Positions 1-9,068 of a stretch of 64,000 bases of DNA are shown piece after piece. The DNA comes from Nocardia inohanensis NBRC 100128 (GTDB lineage: Bacteria > Actinomycetota > Actinomycetes > Mycobacteriales > Mycobacteriaceae). The stretch spans positions 89,900-153,899 of the forward strand of contig NZ_BDBK01000003.1 of NCBI RefSeq assembly GCF_001612945.1, read 5' to 3'. Below the pieces are notes generated by a model that saw only the letters and a program-made list of their open reading frames with translations, had not been told where the DNA came from and did not search any database. Positions within the stretch are counted from its first letter, which is position 1; each line of letters starts with the position of its first letter. The position numbers and the translations under genes were made by a program.

Positions 1-1
1 C

Positions 2-160
2 ATGACGTTCCCGGAGTTCCGGGGCCGCGGCATTGCCGCCCAAGTGGTCGAATACGCGCTGAACGACGCACGCGCGGAAGGCTTTTCGATCATCCCCACC
101 TGCTGGTACGTCGAGAAGTACATCGCGGCGCATCCCGAATACGCCGACCTGGTCGCCTAA
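2..160 (+). CDS. GNAT-family N-acetyltransferase, C-terminal part (5' end outside window)
   Basis: Only the last 52 codons are present. The segment contains PEFRGRGIAAQ, which matches the acetyl-CoA-binding loop (R/Q-x-x-G-x-G/A) of GNAT acetyltransferases, then a helix and the ending TCWYVEKYI..HPEYADL. That ending is typical of the small YjdJ-like (COG2388) single-domain acetyltransferases, proteins of about 100 residues, so roughly half the protein lies upstream. The substrate cannot be told. The stop codon overlaps that of the convergent next gene (CTAA shared by both strands). The family call is firm; the role is unknown. Confidence 0.75.
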   Translation: MTFPEFRGRGIAAQVVEYALNDARAEGFSIIPTCWYVEKYIAAHPEYADLVA

Positions 161-498
161 TTCGCGCGGTGGCGGCCGTCGTAGCGCGAGGACTGCGCCC
201 GCCGCCACACCAGGAACTGCCGGTCGGCGACGCTCACCATCGCCTCGACCACCTTCTCGTTGTCGAACCCGGGTAGCGCCTGCAAACGCGCGAGAAACGC
301 CCGGTCGGCCGCCGAATGCGGCACCACACAACCCTTACCCGTGGCCCCGATCAACACGAAGAACACGTCTTCGGCGAACGGCCCGTCGGCCGTCGTAATG
401 ATCCGTACCTCTGTCAATTCGGTCCACGCGACCTCTTCCACCCGTCCGTCGGCCAAGGTGCGCCGGACGAAGGTGTCGGTGATTTCGACTCCGGCCAT
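157..498 (-). CDS. Hypothetical protein, small beta-rich (PH-like?) domain
   Basis: A 113-residue protein starting MAGVEITDTFVRRTLADGR. The pattern of an amphipathic beta strand, a DGR turn, then a VAWTELTEVRI strand resembles small bacterial PH-like domains, but I cannot name a family with certainty. It has no signal peptide or membrane segment. An in-frame start further upstream (603) would add residues of poor coding character, so the ATG at 498 is preferred. It is convergent with the acetyltransferase and its end overlaps it by 4 nt. Function unknown. Confidence 0.55.
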   Translation of the reverse strand: MAGVEITDTFVRRTLADGRVEEVAWTELTEVRIITTADGPFAEDVFFVLIGATGKGCVVPHSAADRAFLARLQALPGFDNEKVVEAMVSVADRQFLVWRRAQSSRYDGRHRAN

Positions 499-651
499 GA
501 GTCCATAGTGCCCCTCCCATGCACGGACAAACAGCCCCGAAACCACGGCTTTACCCGGGGAAGACACAAAGAAAAGCTCCGGTGACCCGGCAGGCCGCCC
601 CAACCGCGGCCCCCGGCGTCCCGGAGCAATCCCTTAGCTACCGAAGGGTTT

Positions 652-1809
652 TCAGCGCAGGATCTGACGCGACATGACGACGCGCTGGATCTGGTTGGTG
701 CCCTCGTAGATCTGCGTGATCTTGGCGTCGCGCATCATCCGCTCCACCGGGAAGTCGGTGGTGTAGCCGGCGCCACCGAAGAGCTGCACCGCGTTGGTGG
801 TGACCTCCATGGCCACATCGGAGGCGAAACACTTGGCGGCGGCGGAGATGAAACCGAGGTTCTTCTCGCCACGCTCGGCGCGGGCGGCCGAGGTGTAGAC
901 CATGAGGCGGGCGGCCTCGATCTTCATGGCCATATCGGCCAGCATGAACTCGGTGTTCTGGAAGGACGCGATGGTCTTGCCGAACTGCTTGCGGTCCTTG
1001 GTGTAAGCGATCGCGGCGTCCAGGGCGCCCTGCGCGATACCGACGGCCTGCGCGCCGATGGTCGGGCGGGTGTGGTCCAGGGTCTGGAGCGCGGTCTTGA
1101 AACCGGTGCCCGGCTCGCCCACGATGCGGTCGCCCGGCACCTTGCAGTTCTCGAAGTACAGCTCGGCGGTGGGCGAACCCTTGATGCCCAGCTTGTGCTC
1201 CAGCGGGCCCACCACGAAGCCCTCGTCGTCCTTGTGCACCATGAACGAGGAGATGCCGTTGGCGCCCTTGTCGGGATCGGTGACGGCCATGACGGTGTAC
1301 CAATCGGACTTGCCGCCGTTGGTGATCCAGCACTTGGAGCCGTTGATGATCCAGCCGTCGCCGTCCTGGCGGGCGCGGGTGCGCATGGAGGCGGCGTCGG
1401 AGCCGGCCTCACGCTCGGAGAGGGCGTAGGAGGCCATCTTGCCGTCGACGATATCGGCGAGCACCTTGGTCTTGAGCTCTTCCGAGCCGTTCAGGATCAG
1501 GCCCATGGTGCCGAGCTTGTTCACGGCCGGGATCAGCGAGGAGGAACCGCAGACGCGGGCGACCTCTTCGATCACGATGCAGGTCGCGACGGAGTCGGCG
1601 CCCTGGCCGCCGTAGGCCTCCGGCACGTGCACGGCGTTGAAGCCGGCCGCGTTCAGCGCGGTCAGCGCCTCCTCGGGGAAGCGCGAGTTGCCGTCGACGT
1701 CCTTGGCGTAGGGCGCGATCTCCTTCTCGGCCAGGCCGCGAATGGCCGCACGCAGCTCGTTGTGGAAGTCCTCGAGCTGGAACAGATTGAAGTCGGGGTT
1801 GCCCGCCAT
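652..1809 (-). CDS. fadE25: Acyl-CoA dehydrogenase (FadE25-like)
   Basis: A 385-residue FAD-dependent acyl-CoA dehydrogenase catalysing the first, alpha-beta desaturating step of fatty acyl-CoA oxidation in the cytoplasm. Visible signatures are YALSEREAGSDAASMRT (FAD/substrate signature 1), WITNGG, the DRKQFGKTIASFQ segment, and the C-terminal QLFGGAGYTTDFPVERMMRDAKITQIYEGTNQ stretch, here split by description, with the catalytic Glu in IYEGT. Length is normal for the family. The start is the ATG preceded by AGGAGA; an upstream in-frame start at 1860 lacks a ribosome site. Next to purE/purK, as fadE25 is in M. tuberculosis, which supports the symbol. Confidence 0.9.
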   Translation of the reverse strand: MAGNPDFNLFQLEDFHNELRAAIRGLAEKEIAPYAKDVDGNSRFPEEALTALNAAGFNAVHVPEAYGGQGADSVATCIVIEEVARVCGSSSLIPAVNKLGTMGLILNGSEELKTKVLADIVDGKMASYALSEREAGSDAASMRTRARQDGDGWIINGSKCWITNGGKSDWYTVMAVTDPDKGANGISSFMVHKDDEGFVVGPLEHKLGIKGSPTAELYFENCKVPGDRIVGEPGTGFKTALQTLDHTRPTIGAQAVGIAQGALDAAIAYTKDRKQFGKTIASFQNTEFMLADMAMKIEAARLMVYTSAARAERGEKNLGFISAAAKCFASDVAMEVTTNAVQLFGGAGYTTDFPVERMMRDAKITQIYEGTNQIQRVVMSRQILR

Positions 1810-1958
1810 GAGGTGTCTCTCCTGGTCGTCGGTGCGGCACTCAGTGCCAGTTGAAGCCAACTATACGCCGCGACAGGGCGGCCACGTGCGGGTACTTCAT
1901 CACACAACTCTGGCACCGAGTGTCACAACCGCTTCGCGGTCACGCGGGGAGAGATCTT

Positions 1959-1974
1959 CGGGGGCAAGCCCCCG
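1959..1974. repeat. GC hairpin in intergenic repeat-like tract
   Basis: CGGGGGC and GCCCCCG face each other across AA, in a 239-nt gap between the TetR gene end and the acyl-CoA dehydrogenase start. The surrounding tract (about 1935-2040) has further G5/C5 blocks and resembles the other intergenic hairpin tracts in this window. It could terminate the pur/tetR transcript. No gene is seen in the gap. Confidence 0.45.
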
Positions 1975-2048
1975 TACCCCCGGAAAGGTGCCGGGAGACG
2001 CACCGGGACATGCTCCCGAACCCCCGGAAACAGGGTGGCGGAGCCTGC

Positions 2049-2723
2049 TCAAAGGGTATCGAGCCGACGGGCGAGAAGATCGGCGACCTGCCGAGGGGAA
2101 AGAGCGCGTGGAAACACCGCGACCACCATCTCGTCCGAGTCCGGACCGCTCGCGGTGGTGACCGTCCCCGCCCGCGGAATCGCGAACAGCGCCGCCGACA
2201 GATCCTGCGGGCTGGCATCGGACTCGCCGCGAACCAGCCTGCGCAGCATGTAGTTGTGCGTGGCCGTCACCGCGGCGGTGAATTGCACCAGCGCGAGATC
2301 CGAGGAACCGGGCAGGCGGCTGCGCAGGAAATCGGTGAACAGGCGCTCGTAGCGGAACACCGTCACGATCTCCCGCTCGCGCAAGGTCGGCACCTGCCGC
2401 ACCACCCCGTAGCGCCGGGCCGCCAGCTCCCGCCACTGCGTGAACCGCTCGAAAACCTCGACCACGGCCTCGCACACCGCGTCCCACGGATCCCCGTGCG
2501 CCCCATCCAGAAACGCCCGGGCCTGCGTCAACTGCGACTCGTGATCGGCGAAGACCACATCTTCCTTCGACCGGAACTGCCGGAAGAACGTCCGCCGCGA
2601 GATCCCCGCCGCCTCCGCGATCTCATCGACCGTGGTTGCCTCGTAACCCTTTTCGGTGAACAACCGCAACGCCTGATCCACGACGGTCAGGCGGCGGGCG
2701 GTCTCGTTCAGGTCGCTGGGCAC
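2049..2723 (-). CDS. TetR-family transcriptional regulator
   Basis: A 224-residue repressor-type protein. The N-terminal helix-turn-helix is plain: ALRLFTEKGYEATTVDEIAE, then AAGISRRTFFRQFRSKEDVV, the TetR recognition helix with its characteristic F-x-x-F-x-S-K ending. The C-terminal two-thirds is an all-helical ligand-binding/dimer domain of the MftR-like kind (YEAL/YERLFTDFLRSR region). The GTG start sits 6 nt after a TACCGT -10 box, so the mRNA is probably leaderless. It lies downstream of purE on the same strand with a 34-nt gap, but has its own promoter. Ligand and targets are unknown. Confidence 0.85.
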   Translation of the reverse strand: MPSDLNETARRLTVVDQALRLFTEKGYEATTVDEIAEAAGISRRTFFRQFRSKEDVVFADHESQLTQARAFLDGAHGDPWDAVCEAVVEVFERFTQWRELAARRYGVVRQVPTLREREIVTVFRYERLFTDFLRSRLPGSSDLALVQFTAAVTATHNYMLRRLVRGESDASPQDLSAALFAIPRAGTVTTASGPDSDEMVVAVFPRALSPRQVADLLARRLDTL

Positions 2724-2729
2724 CAGACA

Positions 2730-2735
2730 ACGGTA
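2730..2735 (-). promoter_or_regulatory. -10 box of leaderless tetR promoter
   Basis: TACCGT on the minus strand, six nt before the GTG at 2723 and with no Shine-Dalgarno, fits the SigA TANNNT element of a leaderless transcript. Confidence 0.5.
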
Positions 2736-2757
2736 GTCGGTGTGTTCGCCGCGCTGA

Positions 2758-3261
2758 TCAGCCCAGCAGTTTGTTGCGCAGCGCCGCGTCCTTCTCCAGC
2801 ACCATGGTCTCCAGGCCGGCTTGGAAAGCCTCCATGCGGGAACGCAATTCGGGATCGGCGGCGGCCAGGATGCGGACGGCCAGCAGGCCCGCGTTGCGAG
2901 CGCCGCCGATGGAGACGGTGGCGACCGGGACGCCGGCGGGCATCTGCACGATGGAGAGCAGGGAGTCCATGCCGTCGAGGTACTTCAGGGGGACGGGGAC
3001 GCCGATCACCGGCAGCGCCGTCGCCGAAGCCACCATGCCCGGCAGATGGGCCGCGCCGCCCGCGCCCGCGATGATGACCTTGATGCCGCGGCCGGCCGCC
3101 GACTTGGCGTAGTCGAGCATGCGCTGGGGGGTGCGGTGGGCGGAGACCACGCCGACCTCGAAGCGGATTCCGAACTCGGCCAAGGCTTCCGCGGCGGCCT
3201 CCATGGTGGGCCAGTCGGAGTCGGAGCCCATGATCAGGCCAACTTGCGCGGTGTCAGTCAT
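2758..3261 (-). CDS. purE: 5-(carboxyamino)imidazole ribonucleotide mutase PurE
   Basis: A 167-residue class I PurE, which moves the carboxylate of N5-CAIR to give CAIR in de novo purine synthesis. Visible marks are [14 protein letters not shown] (phosphate-binding start of the family), the SAHRTP loop with the catalytic His, and the [14 protein letters not shown] and PVIGVP segments. Length is normal. Its start overlaps the end of purK by 8 nt, so the two are translationally coupled and transcribed purK then purE, as in mycobacteria. Confidence 0.96.
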   Translation of the reverse strand: MTDTAQVGLIMGSDSDWPTMEAAAEALAEFGIRFEVGVVSAHRTPQRMLDYAKSAAGRGIKVIIAGAGGAAHLPGMVASATALPVIGVPVPLKYLDGMDSLLSIVQMPAGVPVATVSIGGARNAGLLAVRILAAADPELRSRMEAFQAGLETMVLEKDAALRNKLLG

Positions 3262-4477
3262 GGTGGGGATCCCATCCGTCGGTCCAGATGGCGTGCGACA
3301 TCCAGTGGGCCGCGCGCTCTGCTTTCTCGCGGGCCACGGCGGCGTCGTCGCCGAGGATATTGATGTGGCCGATCTTGCGGTCGGGGCGTTCGCCCTTGCC
3401 GTAGAGGTGCACCTTCGCTTCGGGGATGCGGGCGGCCAGGTGGTGCAGGCGCTCGTCCATGGACATCGCCGGGGCTTCGGGAGCGCCCAGGATATTCGCC
3501 ATGACGGTTACGGGGGCGAGGGGTTCGGTGCTGCCCAGCGGGTAATCCAGGACTGCGCGCAGGTGCTGTTCGAACTGGCCGGTGCAGGCGCCGTCCATGC
3601 CCCAGTGGCCGGAGTTGTGCGGGCGCATGGCGAGTTCGTTGACCAGGAGGTCGCCGGAGTGGGTTTCGAAGAGTTCCACGGCCATCGCGCCGGTGGTGCC
3701 GAGTTCGGCCGCCAGCCGCAAAGCCAGGGCCGCCGCAGCGGTGGCCTTGGACTCCTCCAGATCCTGGGCGGGCGCGATCACCACGGCGCACTGGCCGTTG
3801 CGCTGCACCGTCTCCACCACCGGCCAGGCGGCGGCCTGGCCGAAGGGGGAACGGGCGACCATGGCGGAGAGTTCGCGCTTCAGGTCGACCTTGGCCTCGG
3901 CGAGCAGCTGGACGCCGTGCGCCAGTTGGTCTTCCACGACGCGGGTGGTCTCGGCGGCATCGGCGGGCATCCACACGCCGCGGCCGTCGTAGCCGCCGCG
4001 CACCGCCTTGAGCACGAACGGCCACCCGTGCTCGTCACCGAAGGCGATGGCCTCGGTGGCCGACGTCACCTCGGTGAAGGCCGGAATCGGAATGCCGAGC
4101 TCGGCCAGTTTGCGGCGCATGGCCAGCTTGTCCTGGGCGAAGATCAGCGCGCTCGGCGGCGGCTGCACGTTCACGCCCTCGGCGATCAGCGCTTCCAGCA
4201 GTTCGGTGGGCACGCCCTCGTGATCGAAGGTCACGGCGTGCGAACCGACCGCGGCTTTACGCAGCGCGGCCAGGTCCTGGTGGCTGCCCAGCACCACGTC
4301 CGGCGTCACCTGCGCGGCCGGATCATCGGGGTGCTCGGCCAGCACTCGCAACCGCTGGCCCAGTGCGATGGCGGCCTGATGGGTCATGCGCGCGAGCTGG
4401 CCGCCGCCGATCATGGTGACGGTGGGCATCGCGGAGGAGTCGAAGGCACGGGCGCTCACGTTCGACAATGTTGTCAT
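3254..4477 (-). CDS. purK: 5-(carboxyamino)imidazole ribonucleotide synthase PurK
   Basis: A 407-residue ATP-grasp enzyme that carboxylates AIR with bicarbonate and ATP to N5-CAIR, the substrate of PurE. It has an N-terminal nucleotide-binding fold ([13 protein letters not shown]), the ATP-grasp central region ([16 protein letters not shown]) and [18 protein letters not shown], the metal-binding region. The chosen ATG gives a normal length; an in-frame extension to 4549 would overlap the divergent gene's promoter, and a downstream ATG at 4429 lacks any ribosome site. First gene of the purKE operon, divergent from the GtrA-family gene. Confidence 0.95.
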   Translation of the reverse strand: MTTLSNVSARAFDSSAMPTVTMIGGGQLARMTHQAAIALGQRLRVLAEHPDDPAAQVTPDVVLGSHQDLAALRKAAVGSHAVTFDHEGVPTELLEALIAEGVNVQPPPSALIFAQDKLAMRRKLAELGIPIPAFTEVTSATEAIAFGDEHGWPFVLKAVRGGYDGRGVWMPADAAETTRVVEDQLAHGVQLLAEAKVDLKRELSAMVARSPFGQAAAWPVVETVQRNGQCAVVIAPAQDLEESKATAAAALALRLAAELGTTGAMAVELFETHSGDLLVNELAMRPHNSGHWGMDGACTGQFEQHLRAVLDYPLGSTEPLAPVTVMANILGAPEAPAMSMDERLHHLAARIPEAKVHLYGKGERPDRKIGHINILGDDAAVAREKAERAAHWMSHAIWTDGWDPHHD

Positions 4478-4529
4478 GACACCCACCGGGGGCTTCCGTG
4501 CGGGTTGGTCACCGGTTCGCCGGGAGCCG

Positions 4530-4535
4530 TAGACT
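4530..4535 (+). promoter_or_regulatory. -10 box of leaderless gtrA-like promoter
   Basis: TAGACT ends seven nt before the GTG at 4543, with no Shine-Dalgarno between; this supports that GTG as both transcription and translation start. Confidence 0.55.
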
Positions 4536-4542
4536 CGGCTTC

Positions 4543-5091
4543 GTGTCATTTGTCGACGACGTGATAAACGTCCTGCCCAAACCGTTGCGGGACCTCGCAG
4601 ACCGCCATTCCGAACTGCTGAAGTTCGCGATTGTCGGTGCGACCACGTTCGTGATCGACATCGGCATCTTCTACCTCCTGAAATTGACCGTCCTCGACAC
4701 CAAACCGACGGTGGCGCGCATCCTGTCCGGTGTGATCGCGGTCATCGCGTCCTACATCCTGAATCGGGAATGGACCTTCGACAAGCGTGGCGGGCGCGAG
4801 AAGCATCACGAGGCGCTGCTGTTCTTCGCGGTGAGCGGCGTGGGTGTGTTGCTGGCCTCGCTGCCGCTGTATGTATCGAGCTATGTGTTCGATCTGCGGC
4901 AGCCGAATGTGAGCTTCACGGTCGAGAATGTGGCGGACTTCGTCAGCGCGTTCATTATCGGCAACCTTTTGCAGATGGCGTTCCGGTTCTGGTCCATGCG
5001 CAAATGGGTCTTTCCCGACGAAATGCAGGAGCTCCAGGAGGAGTTCGAAGATCTCATCAGCGAGAACGAAGAGCAGCTCGGGCACAGTTGA
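4543..5091 (+). CDS. GtrA-family polyprenyl-phosphate-sugar flippase-like membrane protein
   Basis: A 182-residue inner-membrane protein with four predicted helices: LLKFAIVGATTFVIDIGIFYLL, the ILSGVIAVIASYILNREWTF segment (the N-R-x-W-T-F signature of GtrA/DPMS-like proteins), FFAVSGVGVLLASLPLYV, and FVSAFIIGNLLQMAFRFWSMRKWVF. GtrA proteins translocate or assist lipid-linked sugars for cell-wall glycans. The C-terminal 25 residues are acidic and cytoplasmic. It is divergent from purK, where M. tuberculosis has its GtrA-like gene Rv3277. The sugar substrate is unknown. An ATG-like start at 4498 would fall upstream of the -10 box and is rejected. Confidence 0.88.
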   Translation: MSFVDDVINVLPKPLRDLADRHSELLKFAIVGATTFVIDIGIFYLLKLTVLDTKPTVARILSGVIAVIASYILNREWTFDKRGGREKHHEALLFFAVSGVGVLLASLPLYVSSYVFDLRQPNVSFTVENVADFVSAFIIGNLLQMAFRFWSMRKWVFPDEMQELQEEFEDLISENEEQLGHS

Positions 5092-5093
5092 TT

Positions 5094-5147
5094 ACAACTC
5101 TCGTGGCTCTCAGGGGCTGACGCCCCTGAAACCCCCCGGTCTCGGTG
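5094..5147. repeat. Dispersed intergenic hairpin repeat, copy A
   Basis: Begins ACAACTCTCGTGGCTCTC and contains CAGGGGC-TGAC-GCCCCTG, a perfect 7-bp stem, then a C run. The same block recurs at 18056 and 59233. It starts 2 nt after the stop of the GtrA-like gene, between convergent genes, so it may act as a terminator. The rest of the gap to 5208 is GC-rich and shows no gene. Confidence 0.7.
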
Positions 5148-5208
5148 CGAGGCGCTCTGCCGGGCTCACACCGACCCCGGTCTCCGCGCGAGGCTGACTC
5201 TCTTCGGC

Positions 5209-6462
5209 TCATGCCCCCGGGATCGCCTGGTCCCCGCGCAAGGTGAGGGTGAGGCGGGTGCCGCCGAGGCTGCTGTCGCTGATCACGGCCGTGCCGCCGT
5301 GTAGCCGCGCCTGCTGCGCTACCAAGGCCAATCCGAGGCCGTTGCCCGGCTCGGATCCGCTGCGATAGAAGCGCTCGAAAACCTTCTCCCGCTGGGCTTC
5401 CGGGATTCCCGAGCCGTCGTCGTCGATGGTCAGGGTCACCAGATCATCGGTTTCGTGCGCGGCGATCTCGATCCGACCGGCCTTGCCGTGCCGGACCGCA
5501 TTGGTGATCGCGTTGTCGAGCACCGATCGCAGGCCCGCCGCCAGGCCACGCAGGCGGACCGCTTCGACTTCGTCGGCGGAGATTTCGACGGCCGGATGGG
5601 ACCGGCGGGCGTCTTCCACCACTTGATCGACCAGCTGACCCAGATCCAGGTCTTCCCAATCGGATTCCGTGGTCAGGTCGCCCATGGCGAGGCGTTCCAG
5701 GGCATAGAGGGTGGATTCGATGGAGCGCTGGCTGGTCAGCACCTCGTCGAGGATCTCGTCGCGATCGGTGTCGGAGAGCTTCATCGAGCGAAGTACCTGG
5801 AGGTCGGTGCGCATGGCGGTGAGGGGGGTGCGGAGTTCGTGAGCGGCGGTGGCGGCGAAATCCCTTGCGGTGACCAGGGCTTCGTCGGTGTGCCGGCGTT
5901 CGGCGGCGATGCGCGCCAGCATGGTGTTCATGGCATCGGCGAGTTCGCCGGTCTCGCTGGCCATCGGGCCGGGCGGAGCTGTCAGGGACAGTTCGTCGCC
6001 CAAATCGGCTGTGGCCGTGGTGAGACGGCGCAGTGGCGCTACCGCCCGCGAGGCGAAGAACCAGCCCAGCACGGCCGCCAGCGCGATCGCGGCGACACCG
6101 ATCAGGACGATTCGAAGGCGTTGCTGGGCAACCGAATCCGTCGCCACGTCGTGCGGCACCGCGACCGTCACGGCGGACCCGTCCAGCGGCACGGTGCGCG
6201 AGAAATCGAGGGAATCGGGGGCGGAATCGGTGCGGATGACCATGCCGGGGGTGGCGGGCAGCGCGGGCGCGGATGGGGCGGGCTGCCCGTCCACCAGCAC
6301 CGTCGGATGGATGGCGATGGCCTTCACGACCCTGCCGACCTGATTGTTCGCATCATTGGGCGCGACCGCGAACAGCACCGCCGCGACCGCCCCCACCACC
6401 ACGGCGGCGGTCGCCGCACTCGCGAGCGCCACTCTTGCGCGCAGCGAGAACGGCCGTCTCAC
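5209..6462 (-). CDS. Sensor histidine kinase (PrrB-like)
   Basis: A 417-residue membrane histidine kinase, partner of the response regulator encoded just upstream. Order: N-terminal membrane helix ([22 protein letters not shown]), an extracytoplasmic sensor of about 120 residues, a second helix ([19 protein letters not shown]), HAMP, H-box [19 protein letters not shown] with the phospho-accepting His, and ATPase motifs (N-box [28 protein letters not shown]). The H-box and following LYALERLA region closely resemble mycobacterial PrrB as I recall it. The GTG start overlaps the regulator stop (GTGA) with GGAAGAG upstream; longer in-frame starts would run deep into the regulator gene. Confidence 0.9.
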   Translation of the reverse strand: MRRPFSLRARVALASAATAAVVVGAVAAVLFAVAPNDANNQVGRVVKAIAIHPTVLVDGQPAPSAPALPATPGMVIRTDSAPDSLDFSRTVPLDGSAVTVAVPHDVATDSVAQQRLRIVLIGVAAIALAAVLGWFFASRAVAPLRRLTTATADLGDELSLTAPPGPMASETGELADAMNTMLARIAAERRHTDEALVTARDFAATAAHELRTPLTAMRTDLQVLRSMKLSDTDRDEILDEVLTSQRSIESTLYALERLAMGDLTTESDWEDLDLGQLVDQVVEDARRSHPAVEISADEVEAVRLRGLAAGLRSVLDNAITNAVRHGKAGRIEIAAHETDDLVTLTIDDDGSGIPEAQREKVFERFYRSGSEPGNGLGLALVAQQARLHGGTAVISDSSLGGTRLTLTLRGDQAIPGA

Positions 6463-7151
6463 AGCTCTTCCCGGAGCACGAAGCCGACCCCGCGCACGGT
6501 GTGCACCAGCCGGGGCCGCCCGGATTCCTCCAGTTTGCGGCGCAGATAGGAAACGAACACATCGACCACCTTGGTCTGGGTTTCGAAGTCGTAGCCCCAC
6601 ACCCGATCCAGCAGCTGGGCGCGCGAAAGCACCTGGCCGGGTGCGGAAGCCAGAGCGACCAGCAGGTCGAATTCGCGTTTGGTGAGGTCGAGGGGCGCAC
6701 CGTCGAGGTAGGCGCGGCGGGCCCCGGGATGGATGGTGAGCGGACCCACCACGGTGCGATCGTCGGCGGCGTGCGAGGGTGCGGGCGCGCGCCGCAGCAT
6801 GGCGCGCAGCCGGGCCACCAGTTCGCCGAGATCGAAGGGTTTGGTCAGGTAGTCGTCCGCGCCCGCCTCCAGCGCGTCGATGCGGTCGGTGACCTCGGAG
6901 CGGGCGCTGAGCACGCAGATCGGGATTTCGTTGCCGAGCGCCCGCAGGGCCGTCACCACGCCCACGCCATCCAAGTTGGGCATGTTCAGATCCAGCACCA
7001 TGGCCTGCGGCGCGTCGGCCGCGATATGCCGCAGCGCGGAGGCTCCGTCCGCCGCGGTCTCGACCTCGAAACCGGACATCCGCAGCCCCCGCGCCACCGA
7101 CGTCAGCACCCTGACGTCATCGTCCACCACCAGAATCCGGGGAGCCGTCAC
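6459..7151 (-). CDS. OmpR-family response regulator (PrrA-like)
   Basis: A 230-residue DNA-binding response regulator. The receiver domain shows the acidic pocket VVDDD, phospho-acceptor Asp54 in VLDLNMP, and LTKPF with the conserved Lys. The C-terminal winged helix starts near residue 135 and ends with [15 protein letters not shown] and [21 protein letters not shown] and [10 protein letters not shown] match mycobacterial PrrA as remembered, and the following gene is PrrB-like, so the pair is probably the PrrAB system. The GTG start lies 8 nt after a TATCGT -10 box. Transcribed first and coupled to the kinase by a 4-nt overlap. Confidence 0.9.
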   Translation of the reverse strand: MTAPRILVVDDDVRVLTSVARGLRMSGFEVETAADGASALRHIAADAPQAMVLDLNMPNLDGVGVVTALRALGNEIPICVLSARSEVTDRIDALEAGADDYLTKPFDLGELVARLRAMLRRAPAPSHAADDRTVVGPLTIHPGARRAYLDGAPLDLTKREFDLLVALASAPGQVLSRAQLLDRVWGYDFETQTKVVDVFVSYLRRKLEESGRPRLVHTVRGVGFVLREEL

Positions 7152-7159
7152 ACCCGTCG

Positions 7160-7165
7160 ACGATA
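7160..7165 (-). promoter_or_regulatory. -10 box of leaderless response-regulator promoter
   Basis: TATCGT on the minus strand, eight nt before the GTG at 7151. No purine-rich ribosome site is present. Confidence 0.45.
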
Positions 7166-7189
7166 CTGATCGCGGCGACCGGACAACTA

Positions 7190-7555
7190 TCAGCGAACCG
7201 GGCGCACGATGGTGATCTGCGGCGCGCCCGGTGCATCTGACACGCCAGGATCCCGCTGGATGATGGTCACGCCATCCGGCAGCGGCTGTCCCGGAGTGAT
7301 CGGAATCGCCGGAACCGCGTCCACCCCGGGCGGCAACTGACCATCGCGATACTCGACCCGGCCGTCCCGATCCTGGATGACGATCCGGCCGTGCTCGGGC
7401 CGCTCGGCCCGGCCGCCCGCGCTCCCGGTGTCCGGCAGCGCGATCTCGGTCGCCTCGGCGGGTTCGGCGGCATTGGCCGGCACCGCCAGCACCAGCAGCC
7501 CCGTCGCTCCGATCAGGCCCGCTCCCACGATCCGGCGCACGGTGAACTTCGGCAT
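7190..7555 (-). CDS. Hypothetical secreted protein
   Basis: A 121-residue exported protein. The N-terminus is a classic Sec signal (RR, then [19 protein letters not shown], with cleavage likely after ANA). The mature part is short, proline- and glycine-rich, and holds a strand-turn pattern ([23 protein letters not shown] ... [10 protein letters not shown]) with no recognised domain. The ATG at 7555 has GGAG five nt upstream; a GTG two codons earlier is possible. It lies between two two-component systems on the same strand, downstream of the palindrome at 7634-7657, which may control it. Function unknown. Confidence 0.65.
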   Translation of the reverse strand: MPKFTVRRIVGAGLIGATGLLVLAVPANAAEPAEATEIALPDTGSAGGRAERPEHGRIVIQDRDGRVEYRDGQLPPGVDAVPAIPITPGQPLPDGVTIIQRDPGVSDAPGAPQITIVRPVR

Positions 7556-7633
7556 AACCACTCCTGTCCTCGCGTCGAGGAGGCGCTCATCGCTCCCTCA
7601 CAACGAAACCGACAGTAGGAAGCCACTTTTCAA

Positions 7634-7657
7634 CTCTCGATAACCAATGGTTAGAGA
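7634..7657. promoter_or_regulatory. Palindromic operator-like site
   Basis: TAACCA-A-TGGTTA is a perfect dyad (7641-7653), with CTCT and AGAG continuing the symmetry outside. It is AT-rich in a GC-rich setting and sits upstream of the secreted-protein gene at 7555, about where a regulator would contact its promoter. The binding protein is unknown. Confidence 0.5.
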
Positions 7658-7669
7658 ACGGATAGAAGA

Positions 7670-8986
7670 TCAGCGCGGTTCGGTGACCGGGCCGTTCTGC
7701 GGGCGGGAAGCGCCGGAGGAGCCCAGGAAGACCGCGAACAGGGCGGGCCGGCGGCGTTGCAGCTCCAGCCGGCCGCCATCGGCCTCGATGAGCGCGCGGG
7801 CCAGCGCCAGGCCCACACCCGTGGAACCGGCGGCCGAGAAACCGCGATCGAAGATGTGCGGGGCGAGTTCGTCACGGACGCCGTCACCCTCGTCGGCGAC
7901 CTCCACCACCACCAGGGGTTCGCGATCGTCGAGGCGGCCGCCGGTGACCGTGCGGACCGAGACCGTGCAGGTGCCGCCGCCGTGCATGAGCGCGTTGTCG
8001 ACCAGCACCGCGACCGCCTCGCGCAGCCGGGAACCGGTCACCGGGGCCCGCAGGGTCGGGTCGCCGAGCAGCACCAGTTTGCGGCCCGCCTCCGCGAAAG
8101 GATGCCGCCACTCCGCCACCACCCCACGCAATTCCGCGACGACCGGCACCGGATCGCGTTCGGCCGCACCCTCGTCGCGGGAGGCGCGCACCAGTTCGTC
8201 GATGGCGTCGGTGAGCCGATCCACCTGCGCCATGGCCTCTTCCGCCTCGTGCACCACCTCCGGATCGTGGTGCGTGGACAGCTCGTCCAGGCGTAGGCGC
8301 ACCGCGGTGAGGCGGCTGCGCAGCTGATGCGAGACATCGGCGACCAGGGCGTGCTCGCGTTGCAGGCGGCCCGCGATTTCGACTGTGGCGGAATCGAGTA
8401 CGTCCGAGACCCGGTCCAGTTCGGTGATGCCGTGGCGGCGCGGATCGGCCCGGAAGTCACCCATGGCCAGGCGCGCCGCCCGGGCCGCCACATCGCGCAG
8501 CGGATCGGCGACCCGCCGCGCGGTCACCACCGCCACCGCGATACCCGCACCGAGCGAGATGAGCACCAGCCCCACCACCGCGCCCAGCGCCTGCCGCTGC
8601 ATCGAATGCATCGGCGCCGCAGGGGTTTCCAGGCGCAGCGAACCGGAGGTGCCCATCGCGAGGGATTCCATGATCGGATCGTCGACCGCGTCCGGGCCCA
8701 CATCGAGCCGCGAGGCATTGTCCTGCGGCGTCGGGTACACGACGGTCAGCCGCCCGCCCGCCGGGATCAGCGGCCGCACCGACCGCAGATCCAGCTCGCC
8801 GTGCACCAGGCCGTCGTCCTTCTCCTGCGCCACCACCTCCACCGCGATCCGGTCCAGGCGATTGCGCAGTTCGTTGCGGGTGATGTCCTCCACCCACTGC
8901 CACGCGGTGAAGGCCAGCGGCACGCCCAGCACCAGTGTGGTGAGGGTCAGCGCGGCCACCATGGACAGCAGGATCCTGCGTCTCAT
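7670..8986 (-). CDS. Sensor histidine kinase
   Basis: A 438-residue membrane kinase paired with the regulator encoded just upstream. Two membrane helices flank an extracytoplasmic sensor: ILLSMVAALTLTTLVLGVPLAF near the N-terminus and ALGAVVGLVLISLGAGIAVAVV near residue 150, followed by HAMP. The H-box reads DVSHQLRSRLTAVRLRLDEL: the His is present, but the usual Thr-Pro after HQLR/HELR is Ser-Arg. ATPase motifs follow (VLVDNALMHG, VADEGDGV, GSTGVGLALARAL). The ATG at 8986 begins MRRRILLSM directly before the helix; a start at 9043 would add 19 residues. Signal and targets unknown. Confidence 0.88.
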   Translation of the reverse strand: MRRRILLSMVAALTLTTLVLGVPLAFTAWQWVEDITRNELRNRLDRIAVEVVAQEKDDGLVHGELDLRSVRPLIPAGGRLTVVYPTPQDNASRLDVGPDAVDDPIMESLAMGTSGSLRLETPAAPMHSMQRQALGAVVGLVLISLGAGIAVAVVTARRVADPLRDVAARAARLAMGDFRADPRRHGITELDRVSDVLDSATVEIAGRLQREHALVADVSHQLRSRLTAVRLRLDELSTHHDPEVVHEAEEAMAQVDRLTDAIDELVRASRDEGAAERDPVPVVAELRGVVAEWRHPFAEAGRKLVLLGDPTLRAPVTGSRLREAVAVLVDNALMHGGGTCTVSVRTVTGGRLDDREPLVVVEVADEGDGVRDELAPHIFDRGFSAAGSTGVGLALARALIEADGGRLELQRRRPALFAVFLGSSGASRPQNGPVTEPR

Positions 8987-9068
8987 CGTCGAGATGCCTC
9001 GCTTCGCCGGGCTTTCGGGTGGGGTACGCGCGCGCAACAGCACAGAACGATCGGTTCCGACGGACGAG

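Noticed and set aside
4427..4429. Alternative purK start (MPTVTMIGG)
   Set aside because: It has no purine-rich site upstream; the ATG at 4477 fits better, though N-terminal data are lacking.
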